Source: Bradyrhizobium sp. MOS003
GTDB lineage: Bacteria; Pseudomonadota; Alphaproteobacteria; Rhizobiales; Xanthobacteraceae
Direction: 5' to 3'
Length of the DNA: 64,000 bases
Assembly: GCF_003020125.1 (NCBI RefSeq)
Contig: NZ_PYFW01000005.1
Span: 62,001 to 126,000, forward strand
Part shown: positions 43,181-51,448 of the stretch, in pieces
Layout: each line of letters begins with the position of its first letter
How positions within the stretch are numbered: position 1 is the first letter of the stretch
Position numbers and translations under genes: made by a program
The notes under the pieces: model-generated
Database searches by the model: none
What the model saw: only the letters and a program-made list of their open reading frames with translations
Told to the model about the DNA's origin: nothing

Positions 43181-43741
43181 ATGTCGACCGGCTGGATCGT
43201 TCTCGGCGTCGTCGTCGTTCTCGTGTTCCTGGCGTTCAGCGCCTACAACCGGCTGGTGGCGCTGAGCCAGCGGGTCGGCCAGGCCTTTGCCGATATCGAC
43301 GTGCAGCTCAAGCAGCGCCACGATCTGATCCCGAACCTGGTCGAGACCGTGAAGGGCTACGCCTCGCATGAGCGCGGCACGCTCGACGACGTCATCAAGG
43401 CGCGCAATTCGGCGATGTCGGCGCAGGGCCCGGCGCAGGTGTCCGCGGCCGAGAACCAACTCTCCGGCGCGCTCGGCCGGCTGATCGCGCTGTCGGAGGC
43501 CTATCCCGACCTCAAGGCCAACGCCAATTTCCAGCAGCTCGCATCCGAACTCTCCGACCTCGAGAACAAGATCGCGGCCAGCCGCCGCTTCTTCAACAAC
43601 GCCGTCCAGGAATACAACACCGGCATCCAGCAGATGCCCGCCGCGCTGTTCGCCGGCATGTTCGGCTTCACCAAGAAGGACTTCTTCGATCTCGGCGCCA
43701 GCCGCACCGAAGTCGAAGCAGCGCCGCAGGTGAAATTCTGA
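43181..43741 (+). CDS. LemA family protein
   Basis: This 186-residue protein has an N-terminal transmembrane helix (residues about 4-22) and the LemA four-helix core: NRLVALSQRVGQAFADIDVQLKQRHDLIPNLVETVKGYASHE, then LIALSEAYPDLKANANFQQLASELSDLENKIAASRRFFNNAVQEYN. LemA proteins often sit next to M48 peptidases or two-component sensors and are thought to act in membrane-associated control; no reaction is known. The ATG at 43181 has caggag 7 bp before it; the frame is open from 43073. The M48 peptidase gene follows 35 bp downstream, probably in one operon. Confidence 0.92.
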   Translation: MSTGWIVLGVVVVLVFLAFSAYNRLVALSQRVGQAFADIDVQLKQRHDLIPNLVETVKGYASHERGTLDDVIKARNSAMSAQGPAQVSAAENQLSGALGRLIALSEAYPDLKANANFQQLASELSDLENKIAASRRFFNNAVQEYNTGIQQMPAALFAGMFGFTKKDFFDLGASRTEVEAAPQVKF

Positions 43742-43776
43742 AGTTGAGCCGATAGGCCGGCAGGGCACCCCGCGTC

Positions 43777-44988
43777 ATGGCCGCGTATGGTCTCTACACG
43801 CACATTGCCTCGAACAAGTTTCGTTCGGTGCTGCTGCTCGCCGGCCTGTTCGCGCTGGTCTACGTGCTGGTCTATGCCGGCGCGCTGGTCGCAGAAGTCT
43901 TCAGCAACGGCAATGAGACCGTCGTCTATTATCTGAGGCGCGCCCTCCACGATCTGATCGTGGCCGCACCGGTTGCGACGATCGTGGCGGCGGTTTGGGT
44001 CGTGATCGCCTATTTCTTCCACCAGTCGATGATCGACGCGGTGACCGGCGGCCACGACGTCACGAGGCAGGAGGAGCCGCGGCTCTACAATCTGCTGGAA
44101 AACCTCTGCATCTCGCGCGGCATCACCATGCCGAGGCTGAAGATCATGGAGAGCCCGGCGCTGAACGCATTCGCGACCGGCCTCAATCCCAGGCAATATT
44201 CCATCACCGTGACCACGGGTCTCCTCAGCGCGCTGAACGACAAGGAGATCGAGGCGGTGCTGGGCCACGAGCTGACCCACATCAAGAACGGCGACGTGCA
44301 GCTGATGGTGGTCGCCGTCATCATCGCCGGCGTGGTCGGCTTCTTCGGCGAGTTGTTCTTCCGCCTGTTCGCGAACTCCAACTGGGGCTCCGGCTTGGGC
44401 TCGTGGTCCTCGGGATCCTCCTCCTCATCCCGCTCGTCCTCGAGCGACAACAAGAATTCCGGCGGCGGCGCCGTGATCGTGATCATCATCGCGATCGTGC
44501 TGATCGTGGTGGCCTGGCTGCTGTCCCAGGTGGTCAAGCTCGCTTTGTCGCGGTCGCGCGAATATCTCGCCGACGCAGGCTCCGTCGAGCTGACGAAAGA
44601 TCCCGATGCGATGATCTCCGCACTGCGCAAGATCGAGAATCGCGGCGAGCTGCCCGGCGCGACCTCGGCCGTGATGGAGCTCTGCGTCGACAATCCTCGC
44701 GAGGGCTTTGCCGATCTGTTCGCGACCCACCCGTCCGTGCAATCCCGGGTCGACGCGCTGGTCAAGTTTGCCGGCGGCCGCGATCCCGGCCCGCTGCCGC
44801 CGCCCGGAGACGAGACTGACGAGCCGGAGCCGCAGACCGACCAGCCCGATGCGCCGCCGCCGGTGACGAAGGGACCGTGGAACGACGCTGGTAGCTCGGC
44901 TGGTCCGCCACCCGTGCCCTCACCCGGCCCCGCCGGAACCGCAGCAGGAAGCCCCATCAATCCGATGGGCCCCTGGGGCCGCCATTGA
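43777..44988 (+). CDS. M48-family membrane zinc metallopeptidase
   Basis: This 403-residue HtpX-like peptidase has transmembrane helices at about residues 17-39, 62-84, 171-191 and 230-250. The zinc motif HELTH (164-168) is followed by the third ligand in the SREYLADAGS segment near residue 260. A Ser/Gly-rich linker (about 205-230) interrupts helix 3 and helix 4, and the C-terminal 70 residues are Pro-rich and likely disordered. Its role would be the removal of damaged membrane proteins, with the active site on the cytoplasmic side, as for HtpX. Pairing with LemA is recurrent in bacteria. Confidence 0.92.
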   Translation: MAAYGLYTHIASNKFRSVLLLAGLFALVYVLVYAGALVAEVFSNGNETVVYYLRRALHDLIVAAPVATIVAAVWVVIAYFFHQSMIDAVTGGHDVTRQEEPRLYNLLENLCISRGITMPRLKIMESPALNAFATGLNPRQYSITVTTGLLSALNDKEIEAVLGHELTHIKNGDVQLMVVAVIIAGVVGFFGELFFRLFANSNWGSGLGSWSSGSSSSSRSSSSDNKNSGGGAVIVIIIAIVLIVVAWLLSQVVKLALSRSREYLADAGSVELTKDPDAMISALRKIENRGELPGATSAVMELCVDNPREGFADLFATHPSVQSRVDALVKFAGGRDPGPLPPPGDETDEPEPQTDQPDAPPPVTKGPWNDAGSSAGPPPVPSPGPAGTAAGSPINPMGPWGRH

Positions 44989-45183
44989 GTGCGTCATTTA
45001 CCTCCAGCGCGCTTCAAGTTTTATGGGGCTGGGAAAAATTTCGGGAATCGCCGTATCGGCATGCCGAGGAATTGAATTCTCCCTTGTTTCTGCCATGTTC
45101 GCGCCCAACAGCAGACTCGGGACATCGATTTGGGGCCCGGCCGATTGCGACCTCGCGATCGGAGGGCGCGTTAGGGGACAGCA

Positions 45184-45936
45184 ATGGCAAAGCCGGCAGT
45201 GGTTGTGGTGGGCGCGGACAAGGGCGGGGTCGGCAAGACCACGGTATCGCGCACCCTGCTCGATTATTTTTCCGCCAACAACGTGCCGACGCGCGCGTTC
45301 GACACAGAGTCGCCGCGCGGAACGCTGAAGCGCTTCCACCCCGACATCACCGAGATCGTCGACATGACGACGACGGCCGATCAGATGAAGATCTTCGACA
45401 CGCTGAACGCAACAAGCCCGTCGGTCACCGTGATCGACGTCCGCGCCGGCCTGCTTTCGCCGGCGCTGGCCTCGCTCCGCGACATCGGCTTCCTGGACGC
45501 CGCCAAGGCCGGCCAGATCACCTTCGCGGTGTTCCACATCCTCGGCCCCTCGATCGCCTCACTGGACGAGATCGCCGAGACCGCGGGCTTCATGGGCGGC
45601 GCGAAATATTTCCTGGTGAAGAACTTCATCAACGACACCCAGTTCTTCCAGTGGGACCAGGCGACCTACCAATCGTATTTCAACCGGATCAAGGACGCGA
45701 CCGAGCTGACCATCCCAAAGCTCAACGAAATGGCCTATGAGCAGGTCGAAGTCTCGTCCGTCCCGTTCCTGAAGTTCGTTGCCAACAAGGGCATCAACGA
45801 CGAGGCCGCGAATTATTCGTTTGTGCTGCGCGGCTATGTCCGGCACTGGCTGGCGAACGTCTGGAGCGAGTTCGACCGGATCCGCCTGACCGATATCGTC
45901 GGGTCGAAAGCCACGACCCGCAACAGCGAAAAATAG
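45184..45936 (+). CDS. ParA/MinD-like P-loop ATPase
   Basis: This 250-residue protein has the deviant Walker A of the ParA/MinD class, KGGVGKTTVSRTLLDYF, with the signature lysine before the GGVGKT core. Later motifs are DVRAGLLSP near residue 90 (the switch/Walker B region) and KNFINDTQFF near residue 150. It lacks a DNA-binding N terminus and a membrane-targeting helix, so neither plasmid partition nor MinD-like membrane binding is implied. A second, similar ATPase follows 61 bp later and a GIY-YIG protein after that. It has no ParB partner nearby. I cannot name its function. Confidence 0.75.
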   Translation: MAKPAVVVVGADKGGVGKTTVSRTLLDYFSANNVPTRAFDTESPRGTLKRFHPDITEIVDMTTTADQMKIFDTLNATSPSVTVIDVRAGLLSPALASLRDIGFLDAAKAGQITFAVFHILGPSIASLDEIAETAGFMGGAKYFLVKNFINDTQFFQWDQATYQSYFNRIKDATELTIPKLNEMAYEQVEVSSVPFLKFVANKGINDEAANYSFVLRGYVRHWLANVWSEFDRIRLTDIVGSKATTRNSEK

Positions 45937-45997
45937 TTGCGCGGTCCGGGCCGATACGGCTGGATTGGGGCGGTGAGTTCGCTCAGATAGAGCCGCA

Positions 45998-46666
45998 ATG
46001 CCCGCAACGCCCGTCTACATCATCTGCTCGCCCCGCCCGCAGGTCGGCAAGACGCTGCTGGCGCGGCTGCTTGCCGAATTTCTGCTGCTCAAGAACGGCA
46101 ACGTCGCGGCCTTCGACGTCAATCTGAAGGAACCGTCGCTGCTGGACTACCTGCCAAAGATCACGGAGACCGCCGACGTCATCGACACCTACGGCAAGAT
46201 GCAGCTGATGGACCGCGTCATCGTCGATGACGGCGTCGCCAAGGTGATTGATCTCGGCTTCCACGCCTTCGACGAGTTCTTCAAGATGGCCGACGAGATC
46301 GGCCTGCTGAAGGAGGCCGCCCGTCGCCATGTCGCACCACAGATCCTGTTCGTCGCCGACACCGACCGCGCCTCGGCCCGCGCTCACGAGATGCTGCGCG
46401 GGCGGATCCCGCGGATGAATCTGATCACGGTGGACAACGAATACGTCATTCGGGGCGAGCTGCCGGCCGCGATGGCCGGCGGCCGCCTGTTCCGTCTGCC
46501 CGCATTGCCCGGCTTCCTCAAGACCTATGTCGACCGACTGAACTTCTCCTTCACCGGCTATCTGCGCCAGGAAAAGGACGCCTCGACCGAGCTGCACCAA
46601 TGGACCCGGCGGAATTACTTTGCCTTCCGCGAGCTCGAACTCAGCCTGATTCTGCAGAGATCCTAG
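45998..46666 (+). CDS. Second ParA-like P-loop protein
   Basis: This 222-residue protein resembles its neighbour: VYIICSPRPQVGKTLLARLLAEFLLLKNGNVAAFDVN corresponds to the Walker A and following strand, but the signature lysine is replaced (RPQVGKT, with Arg at that position), and the later part shows VIDLGFHAFDEFFKMADEIG and ILFVADTDRASARAHEML, where the ParA class has its switch region. The last 50 residues (YVDRLNFSFTGYLRQEKDAST) differ from ParA. Loss of the lysine may change dimer-dependent hydrolysis. The tandem layout suggests that the two products act together. Confidence 0.7.
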   Translation: MPATPVYIICSPRPQVGKTLLARLLAEFLLLKNGNVAAFDVNLKEPSLLDYLPKITETADVIDTYGKMQLMDRVIVDDGVAKVIDLGFHAFDEFFKMADEIGLLKEAARRHVAPQILFVADTDRASARAHEMLRGRIPRMNLITVDNEYVIRGELPAAMAGGRLFRLPALPGFLKTYVDRLNFSFTGYLRQEKDASTELHQWTRRNYFAFRELELSLILQRS

Positions 46667-46722
46667 ATAATTTTACCCGGATAATATTGACTGCGAGCTG
46701 GAGCGGGCTTATTGAGGCGGGC

Positions 46723-47085
46723 ATGCGTATCCCCGCAGCAGGGACCGTCACCGTGAGCATCGACCGAAAAGCAGCGATCGCCGCCTACAAGGAGCGAAAG
46801 ATCATCGCGGGCATCTATGTCGTCCGCTGTGCGGCCACCGGCGAAGCCTGGGTCGGACAGGCCCCCAACCTGGAGACGATCCAGAACCGCATCTGGTTCT
46901 CGCTACGCCAGGGCAGCCACACCTGCCGCAGCCTCCAGGCTGCCTGGAATGCACATGGCGAGGCCGGCCTGACTTTTGGCGAATGCGAGCGTCTGGAGGA
47001 CGAAGAGAGCAGCTACGTCCGGAACGCGCTCCTGAAGGAGCGCATGCAGCATTGGCTGGCGGAGCTGAAGGCCGAGGCGATCTGA
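46723..47085 (+). CDS. GIY-YIG nuclease-family protein
   Basis: This 120-residue protein has the GIY-YIG core: AGIYVVRCAATGEAWVGQAPNLETIQNRIWFSLRQGSH, where GIY is intact but the YIG part is WVG, and a catalytic Arg and Glu (in RIWFSL and the ECERLEDEE helix) are in plausible places. The protein probably cuts or once cut nucleic acid, possibly as a structure-specific nuclease; similar small members are widely annotated without tests. The ATG at 46723 is chosen; a GTG at 46753 would also give a complete domain. It ends 3 bp before the convergent apt stop. Confidence 0.7.
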   Translation: MRIPAAGTVTVSIDRKAAIAAYKERKIIAGIYVVRCAATGEAWVGQAPNLETIQNRIWFSLRQGSHTCRSLQAAWNAHGEAGLTFGECERLEDEESSYVRNALLKERMQHWLAELKAEAI

Positions 47086-47088
47086 CTC

Positions 47089-47628
47089 TCAGTGCCCTTC
47101 AAACGTCATCAGCGTGCGCACCGGCACGTCCATGGCGCGCAGCTTTGCGGCGCCGCCGAGCTCGGGCAGGTCGATGATGAAACAGGCCGCGACGACGTTG
47201 GCGCCGATCTGGCGCAAGAGCTTGACCGCGCCCTCGGCGGTGCCGCCGGTGGCGACGAGATCGTCGACCAGGATCACGCGCTCGCCCGGCGAGATGGCGT
47301 CGACATGCATCTCCATCTCGTCGATGCCGTATTCGAGTGAGTAGGCGATGCGCACGGTGGTGTGCGGCAGCTTGCCCTTCTTGCGGATCGGCACGAAACC
47401 GGCCGAGAGCTGGTGCGCCACCGCGCCGCCGATGATGAAGCCGCGCGCTTCCATGCCGGCAACCTTGTCGATCTTGTTGCCGGCCCAGGGATTGACGAGC
47501 TCGTCGACCGCGCGGCGGAAGGCGCGCGCATCAGCAAGCAGGGTCGTGATGTCACGGAACATGATCCCCGGCTTGGGATAGTCGGGAATGGTGCGGACGC
47601 TTGCCTTAATATCGTGGTCAAAGGTCAT
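47089..47628 (-). CDS. apt: Adenine phosphoribosyltransferase
   Basis: Apt makes AMP from adenine and PRPP in purine salvage. The 179-residue protein has the N-terminal IPDYPKPGIMFRDITTLL block, GMEARGFIIGGAVAHQL, and the PRPP loop VILVDDLVATGGTAEGA near residue 120. The length is normal. It lies 9 bp downstream of the trpEG stop on the same strand, so it may be read through from the trp transcript. Confidence 0.97.
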   Translation of the reverse strand: MTFDHDIKASVRTIPDYPKPGIMFRDITTLLADARAFRRAVDELVNPWAGNKIDKVAGMEARGFIIGGAVAHQLSAGFVPIRKKGKLPHTTVRIAYSLEYGIDEMEMHVDAISPGERVILVDDLVATGGTAEGAVKLLRQIGANVVAACFIIDLPELGGAAKLRAMDVPVRTLMTFEGH

Positions 47629-47637
47629 TGGTGCCTC

Positions 47638-49803
47638 TCAATCAACGCGCGCATCCAGCCGGAACGCATTCTCGACAATCTTCAAGCCCACCTCATTGCC
47701 GAGCGACATCAGCGATTCCGGGTGGAATTGCACGCCGGCAACAGGCAGCGTCTTGTGCTCCAGCGCCATGGCGACGCCGTCCTCGGTGCTGGCGGTGACG
47801 GACAGAACCTCCGGCATGCTGTCGCGCTCGACATAGAGCGAGTGATAGCGGCCGATGACGATCTCGTTTGGCAGATTGCGCATCAGCCGCCCGCCGCGCA
47901 CCTGCACCCGCGAGGGCCGGCCATGGGCCGGATGGGTGAGCTGGCCGAGCTCGCCGCCGAAATATTCGCCGATCGCCTGCACGCCGAGGCAGACGCCGAA
48001 CACCGGCAGCTTCTTCTCCAGCGCCGCATCGATGGTCTTCTTGATCCCGAAATCCTCAGGCCTGCCGGGACCGGGCGACAGCACCAGCAAGTCCCAGCTC
48101 TTCTGCTTGAGCATGTCGAGCGCGTGGACATGGCGGACCACGGTGACGTCGGCGCCGACCTGGCGGAAATAATCGGCGAGCATGTGCACGAAGCTGTCGT
48201 CGTGATCGATCAGCAGCACCCGCTTGCCCGAACCGGTCGCATCGGGCGCAAAGGTCGACAGCGGCTTCGGCGGATCGCCGCGCAGCGCCTGGAACAGCGC
48301 GGCGGCCTTGACCTGGCACTCGCGGTCTTCAGCGGCCGGATCGGAATCGAACAGGCAGGTGGCGCCGACGCGCACTTCGGCCAGACCATCCTTCATGCGG
48401 ATGGTGCGGATGGTCAGGCCGGTATTGATGCTGCCGTCGAAATTCACCGCGCCGATCGCGCCGGCATACCAGCGCCGCGGCGAGCGCTCGTGATCCTCGA
48501 CGAACTGCATCGCCCACAGCTTTGGCGCGCCTGTCACAGTGACGGCCCAGGCATGGGTGAGGAAGGCATCGAGCGCGTCGAAGCCGGGGCGCAGCATGCC
48601 TTCGACATGATCGACGGTGTGGAAGAGTTTCGAGTAGGTCTCGATCTGGCGGCGCGCCAGCACTTTGATCGTTCCGGGGACGCAGACGCGCGCCTTGTCG
48701 TTGCGGTCGACGTCGGTGCACATGTTGAGCTCGAACTCGTCCTTCTCCGAGTTCAGGAGCTGGCGGATCTGTTCGGCGTCGCCGATCGCATCGCTGCCGC
48801 GCGCGATGGTGCCCGAGATCGGGCAGGTCTCGACGCGGCGTCCGTCCGAGCGCACGAACATTTCCGGCGAGGCGGAGACTAGATACTCGCCCTCGCCGAG
48901 ATTCATCAGCGCGCCGTAAGGCGACGGATTAATGACGCAGAGGCGCTGGAAAACTTCGGCCGGTGAGCGTTCGCAGGGCTCGGCAAACAGCTGTCCCGGT
49001 ACCGCCTCGAACAAATCGCCGCGGGCGAAGGCCGCGCGCGCGGTCTCGACCGTAGCCTGATATTCGCCGGGGGCGTGATCGGCAAAACCCTGCCGCGGCG
49101 TCTTCAGATACGGACTCTCGGCGGTCTCCCGCGGCAGGCCCTCGGTGGAATTACCCTTCCACGCAAAGTCGTATGAGAGCACCACGCCGCGGCCGGTGGC
49201 GCGGTCATAGGCCAGCAGGCGATCGGGCACATAGAGCACGATGTCGCGCTGGTCGCTCTCTCGTGCGCGCTTCTGCACGAGGTCCTCGATCTGGAACACG
49301 AGGTCGTAGGCGAAGGCGCCGAACAGGCCGAGAAGCCCGTCGTCATTGGCGGAAAAGGCTGCGATGATGTCGCGCACCAGCGACATCACGCTGGCGCGGC
49401 GCGTGCGCTGATCCTCATCAACAGGCGAATCGCCGCGGATGATATGGCCGGCAAGGCGCGTAGGCGTCTTCTCGGAGATCACGACGCAGGGCTCGCGCAG
49501 CACATCGGCCAGGAAGGCGATCAGCACGTGCCCGCGCTCGTTCAGCGCTTCCAGCCTGAAATTGACGCCAGTGGTTTCGAGCTTGAGCGGCGGATCGGAG
49601 AAGCCGAGGTCAAAGCTCTCGTAGCGGCCGGGCACGGTCGTGCCCGAGGACAGCACCACGCCGCGGCGGCGGTCGAGCAGATTGATAAGGTCGTCGAGCC
49701 TGTTGGCGCCGCCGGTAAACTGCTCCGCCACGCGCGTGATAGCCAAACCCGCGCGGGTCAAATAATCGCTTCTGGCCGGGAGGGCAAAGACGGTCCTGTT
49801 CAT
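47638..49803 (-). CDS. trpEG: Anthranilate synthase, fused TrpE-TrpG
   Basis: This 721-residue protein makes anthranilate from chorismate and glutamine, the first step of tryptophan synthesis. Residues about 1-500 form the TrpE part, with EVFQRLCVINPSPYGALMNLGE and the chorismate motifs CPISGTIARGSD and GAIGAVNFDGSINTGLTIRT. Residues about 525-721 form the glutamine amidotransferase part, with the nucleophile Cys in FGVCLGVQAIG (near residue 603) and QFHPESLMS at the end. The fusion is typical of rhizobia and relatives. Control is by the trpL leader and attenuator 44 bp upstream. Other trp genes are elsewhere. Confidence 0.96.
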   Translation of the reverse strand: MNRTVFALPARSDYLTRAGLAITRVAEQFTGGANRLDDLINLLDRRRGVVLSSGTTVPGRYESFDLGFSDPPLKLETTGVNFRLEALNERGHVLIAFLADVLREPCVVISEKTPTRLAGHIIRGDSPVDEDQRTRRASVMSLVRDIIAAFSANDDGLLGLFGAFAYDLVFQIEDLVQKRARESDQRDIVLYVPDRLLAYDRATGRGVVLSYDFAWKGNSTEGLPRETAESPYLKTPRQGFADHAPGEYQATVETARAAFARGDLFEAVPGQLFAEPCERSPAEVFQRLCVINPSPYGALMNLGEGEYLVSASPEMFVRSDGRRVETCPISGTIARGSDAIGDAEQIRQLLNSEKDEFELNMCTDVDRNDKARVCVPGTIKVLARRQIETYSKLFHTVDHVEGMLRPGFDALDAFLTHAWAVTVTGAPKLWAMQFVEDHERSPRRWYAGAIGAVNFDGSINTGLTIRTIRMKDGLAEVRVGATCLFDSDPAAEDRECQVKAAALFQALRGDPPKPLSTFAPDATGSGKRVLLIDHDDSFVHMLADYFRQVGADVTVVRHVHALDMLKQKSWDLLVLSPGPGRPEDFGIKKTIDAALEKKLPVFGVCLGVQAIGEYFGGELGQLTHPAHGRPSRVQVRGGRLMRNLPNEIVIGRYHSLYVERDSMPEVLSVTASTEDGVAMALEHKTLPVAGVQFHPESLMSLGNEVGLKIVENAFRLDARVD

Positions 49804-49846
49804 GTCGTCCTCTTACGAAACTTGCCGAGGAAACGCCACACAGGAC

Positions 49847-49880
49847 AAACGAGAAGGCCGCCGCGCTGTGCAGGCGACCT
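49847..49880 (-). terminator. trp attenuator hairpin
   Basis: On the minus strand AGGTCGCC pairs with GGCGGCCT (one G-U pair) around a 10-base loop, followed by tctcgttt. It lies between trpL and trpEG. Upstream, CACCTC (minus-strand copy at 49924-49929) and GAGGTG (49913-49918) form a second stem over the trpL stop codon, as expected for a ribosome-dependent attenuator. The T run is weak. Confidence 0.65.
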
Positions 49881-49919
49881 CAGACGATTTGGGAAAGGAA
49901 AATCGCACCGGCCACCTCG

Positions 49920-49967
49920 TTAGGAGGTGCGCCACCAAAGACGGGCTGGGCGGGCTGCGATGCTCAT
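49920..49967 (-). CDS. trpL: Trp leader peptide
   Basis: This short frame encodes MSIAARPARLWWRTS, 15 residues with two adjacent tryptophan codons followed by the stop, the signature of ribosome-stalling attenuation. It lies 117 bp upstream of trpEG on the same strand. When tryptophan is scarce, stalling at the Trp pair should favour the antiterminator; otherwise the downstream hairpin forms. A -35/-10 pair places transcription start at or near the ATG, so the leader may be translated without a ribosome site, as reported for Sinorhizobium trpL. In that species the released leader RNA and peptide also act in trans; this is inference here. Confidence 0.88.
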   Translation of the reverse strand: MSIAARPARLWWRTS

Positions 49968-49973
49968 GGCCGG

Positions 49974-50003
49974 ATACTCACCATCCGGCAGACGCCATGT
50001 CAA
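49974..50003 (-). promoter_or_regulatory. Promoter of trpL-trpEG
   Basis: TTGACA (49998-50003 on the minus strand) is a perfect -35 box. At 17-18 bp spacing stands TGAGTAT, a moderate -10 box. The expected start lies about seven bases further, at or next to the first base of the trpL ATG (49967). Confidence 0.6.
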
Positions 50004-50079
50004 GAGACGGAACCGGCCCCCTTGCCGTCCAAGCCCCTCCTCGAAGGACTGAAAGGCCCAAAATATCCCAAACTGCTGC

Positions 50080-50532
50080 TCAGCCCTCGCGGACATATAG
50101 CAGGTCGATGGCTCCCTCTTCCTCGTTCATCCATCGATCGCGCTCGTGAAAGCCGTGCTTCGCGTAGAACAAGCGGGCGACGAAATTCTGCTCGAAAACA
50201 TCGAGCGTGATCCGGCCGGGAGCACTCGCAATCGCGCGCTCCAGCAGGGCAGAACCGGCACCGCATCTGTGGCGCGATGGATCGACGTAGAGCTGGTCGA
50301 CATGCCGGTCCTTCAGCGCAATGAAGCCCGCCATGGCGTCGGCCTCGAACGCTGCAAGAGTCCAGCTCCATTCGGCGAACTTTGGCGAGTACCAAGCCTC
50401 GACCTCTTGCAGCGAATACGACCAGTTCAAGAATCGGTAGGCGATCAGACAGGCGCGGTAGTGCACGAGACTGATCGCCTCGAGATCGTCCATTTCGAGC
50501 GGCCGAAAACTGAGTTTCAGGCTGCCCGTCAT
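50080..50532 (-). CDS. GNAT-family N-acetyltransferase
   Basis: This 150-residue protein has the GNAT fold: LSFRPLEMDDLEAISLVHYRACL at the N terminus, AFEADAMAGFIALKDRHVDQLYVDPSRHRCGAGSALLERA with the acetyl-CoA loop (RHRCGAGSALL), then LDVFEQNFVARLFYAKHGF. The acceptor is unknown. The ATG at 50532 starts the domain; the open frame to 50661 lies inside the neighbouring gene. It follows the dienelactone hydrolase gene with a 1 bp gap, so both are likely one operon. The trpEG promoter begins 77 bp beyond its stop. Confidence 0.88.
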   Translation of the reverse strand: MTGSLKLSFRPLEMDDLEAISLVHYRACLIAYRFLNWSYSLQEVEAWYSPKFAEWSWTLAAFEADAMAGFIALKDRHVDQLYVDPSRHRCGAGSALLERAIASAPGRITLDVFEQNFVARLFYAKHGFHERDRWMNEEEGAIDLLYVREG

Positions 50533-50533
50533 G

Positions 50534-51208
50534 CTATCCAAGATGCTTCCGGAAGAACTCCGTCGCACGGCCCCAGGCGAGCTCGGCGGCTTCGCGGTCG
50601 TGCACGGCCTGGCGCTGCTCGTTGACGAAGGCGTGCTCAGCGTCATAGCGGAACAGCTCAAGCGACTTGCCGGCGGCCTTCATGGCCTTCTCGAAGCCGT
50701 TGACCAGCTCCGGCGTGCACCAATCGTCCTTGTTGGCGAAATGCGCCTGAAGCGGGATCTTGACGTCGGCGGGCTTGGCCGCCTGTTCCGGCGGGATGCC
50801 GTAGAATACGACGCCAGCTGCGAGCTCCGGCACATGCACCGAGCCGATGATGGTGACGGCGCCGCCGAGACAGAAGCCGGTCAGCCCGACCTTGGCACCG
50901 TTACGCGACAGATATTGCGCGGCACCGCGCACGGTCTGCGTGGTGGCGTCCATGAAGTCGAGCGAGTTCATCTCCTTGTTGGCGCTGTCCGTGTCGTGAT
51001 ACGGCACCACCTTGCCCTTGTAGAGATCGGGCGCCAGCGCGTCGAAACCAGCCAGCGCGAAGCGGTCGCACAGGCCCTTGATCTGGTCCGACAGGCCCCA
51101 CCATTCCTGGATTACGACCACGCCCGGCGCATTGCCGCGGGCTGCATTGGCGAGATAGCCCGAGGCGTCCTTGCCGTCCGGGCGCTTGAAGGTGATGGCG
51201 GTTCCCAT
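50534..51208 (-). CDS. Dienelactone hydrolase family protein
   Basis: This 224-residue alpha/beta hydrolase matches dienelactone hydrolases: Glu35 in QEWWGL, the nucleophile Cys113 in GFCLGG, Asp near residue 165 in NKDDWCTPE and His near residue 195 in EHAFVNEQ. True dienelactone hydrolases open chloroaromatic intermediates, but most relatives act on unknown carboxyesters. The ATG at 51208 with tcggagg 6-8 bp before it is well supported. It is the first gene of a pair with the GNAT gene. A family 3 repeat and a terminator separate it from the preceding fbcH end. Confidence 0.92.
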   Translation of the reverse strand: MGTAITFKRPDGKDASGYLANAARGNAPGVVVIQEWWGLSDQIKGLCDRFALAGFDALAPDLYKGKVVPYHDTDSANKEMNSLDFMDATTQTVRGAAQYLSRNGAKVGLTGFCLGGAVTIIGSVHVPELAAGVVFYGIPPEQAAKPADVKIPLQAHFANKDDWCTPELVNGFEKAMKAAGKSLELFRYDAEHAFVNEQRQAVHDREAAELAWGRATEFFRKHLG

Positions 51209-51285
51209 GGTGTCCTCCGATGAGTCTCTGGGGAGCGGTTGGCGGTATCTTCGCCGGTGCGGGCACGAGGCGCAATCCACACTCT

Positions 51286-51392
51286 CGTCATTCCGGGGCG
51301 CGCGATAGCGCGAACGCGGAATCCATCGGGCGGCAGAGTCGGTCGATGAATGGATTTCGGGCTCGATGCTGCGCATCACCCCGGAATGACGG
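51286..51392. repeat. Palindromic intergenic repeat, family 3
   Basis: Outer arms cgtcattccggggcgcgcg and gcatcaccccggaatgacg flank inner ggaatccatcg/tgaatggattt arms. It lies between fbcH and the dienelactone hydrolase gene, both on the minus strand. A short version lies after ccrM (23066-23108), and an end fragment at about 8720-8733. Confidence 0.8.
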
Positions 51393-51396
51393 CGAC

Positions 51397-51424
51397 AAAA
51401 AAGCCCCCTTACGGGGGCTTTTTC
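51397..51424. terminator. Intrinsic terminator after fbcH
   Basis: aaaaaa-gccccc-ttac-gggggc-ttttt forms a six-pair GC stem extended by A-T pairs, with a T run on both strands. It lies 25 bp after the fbcH stop and directly next to a family 3 repeat, and could work in both directions. Confidence 0.88.
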
Positions 51425-51448
51425 ATTTCTAGTCTCGGCAAGCGCCGC

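Noticed and set aside
43777..44988. The Ser-rich linker in the M48 peptidase as a sign of frameshift.
   Set aside because: The frame is continuous, the zinc ligands on both sides are intact, and similar low-complexity linkers occur in this family.
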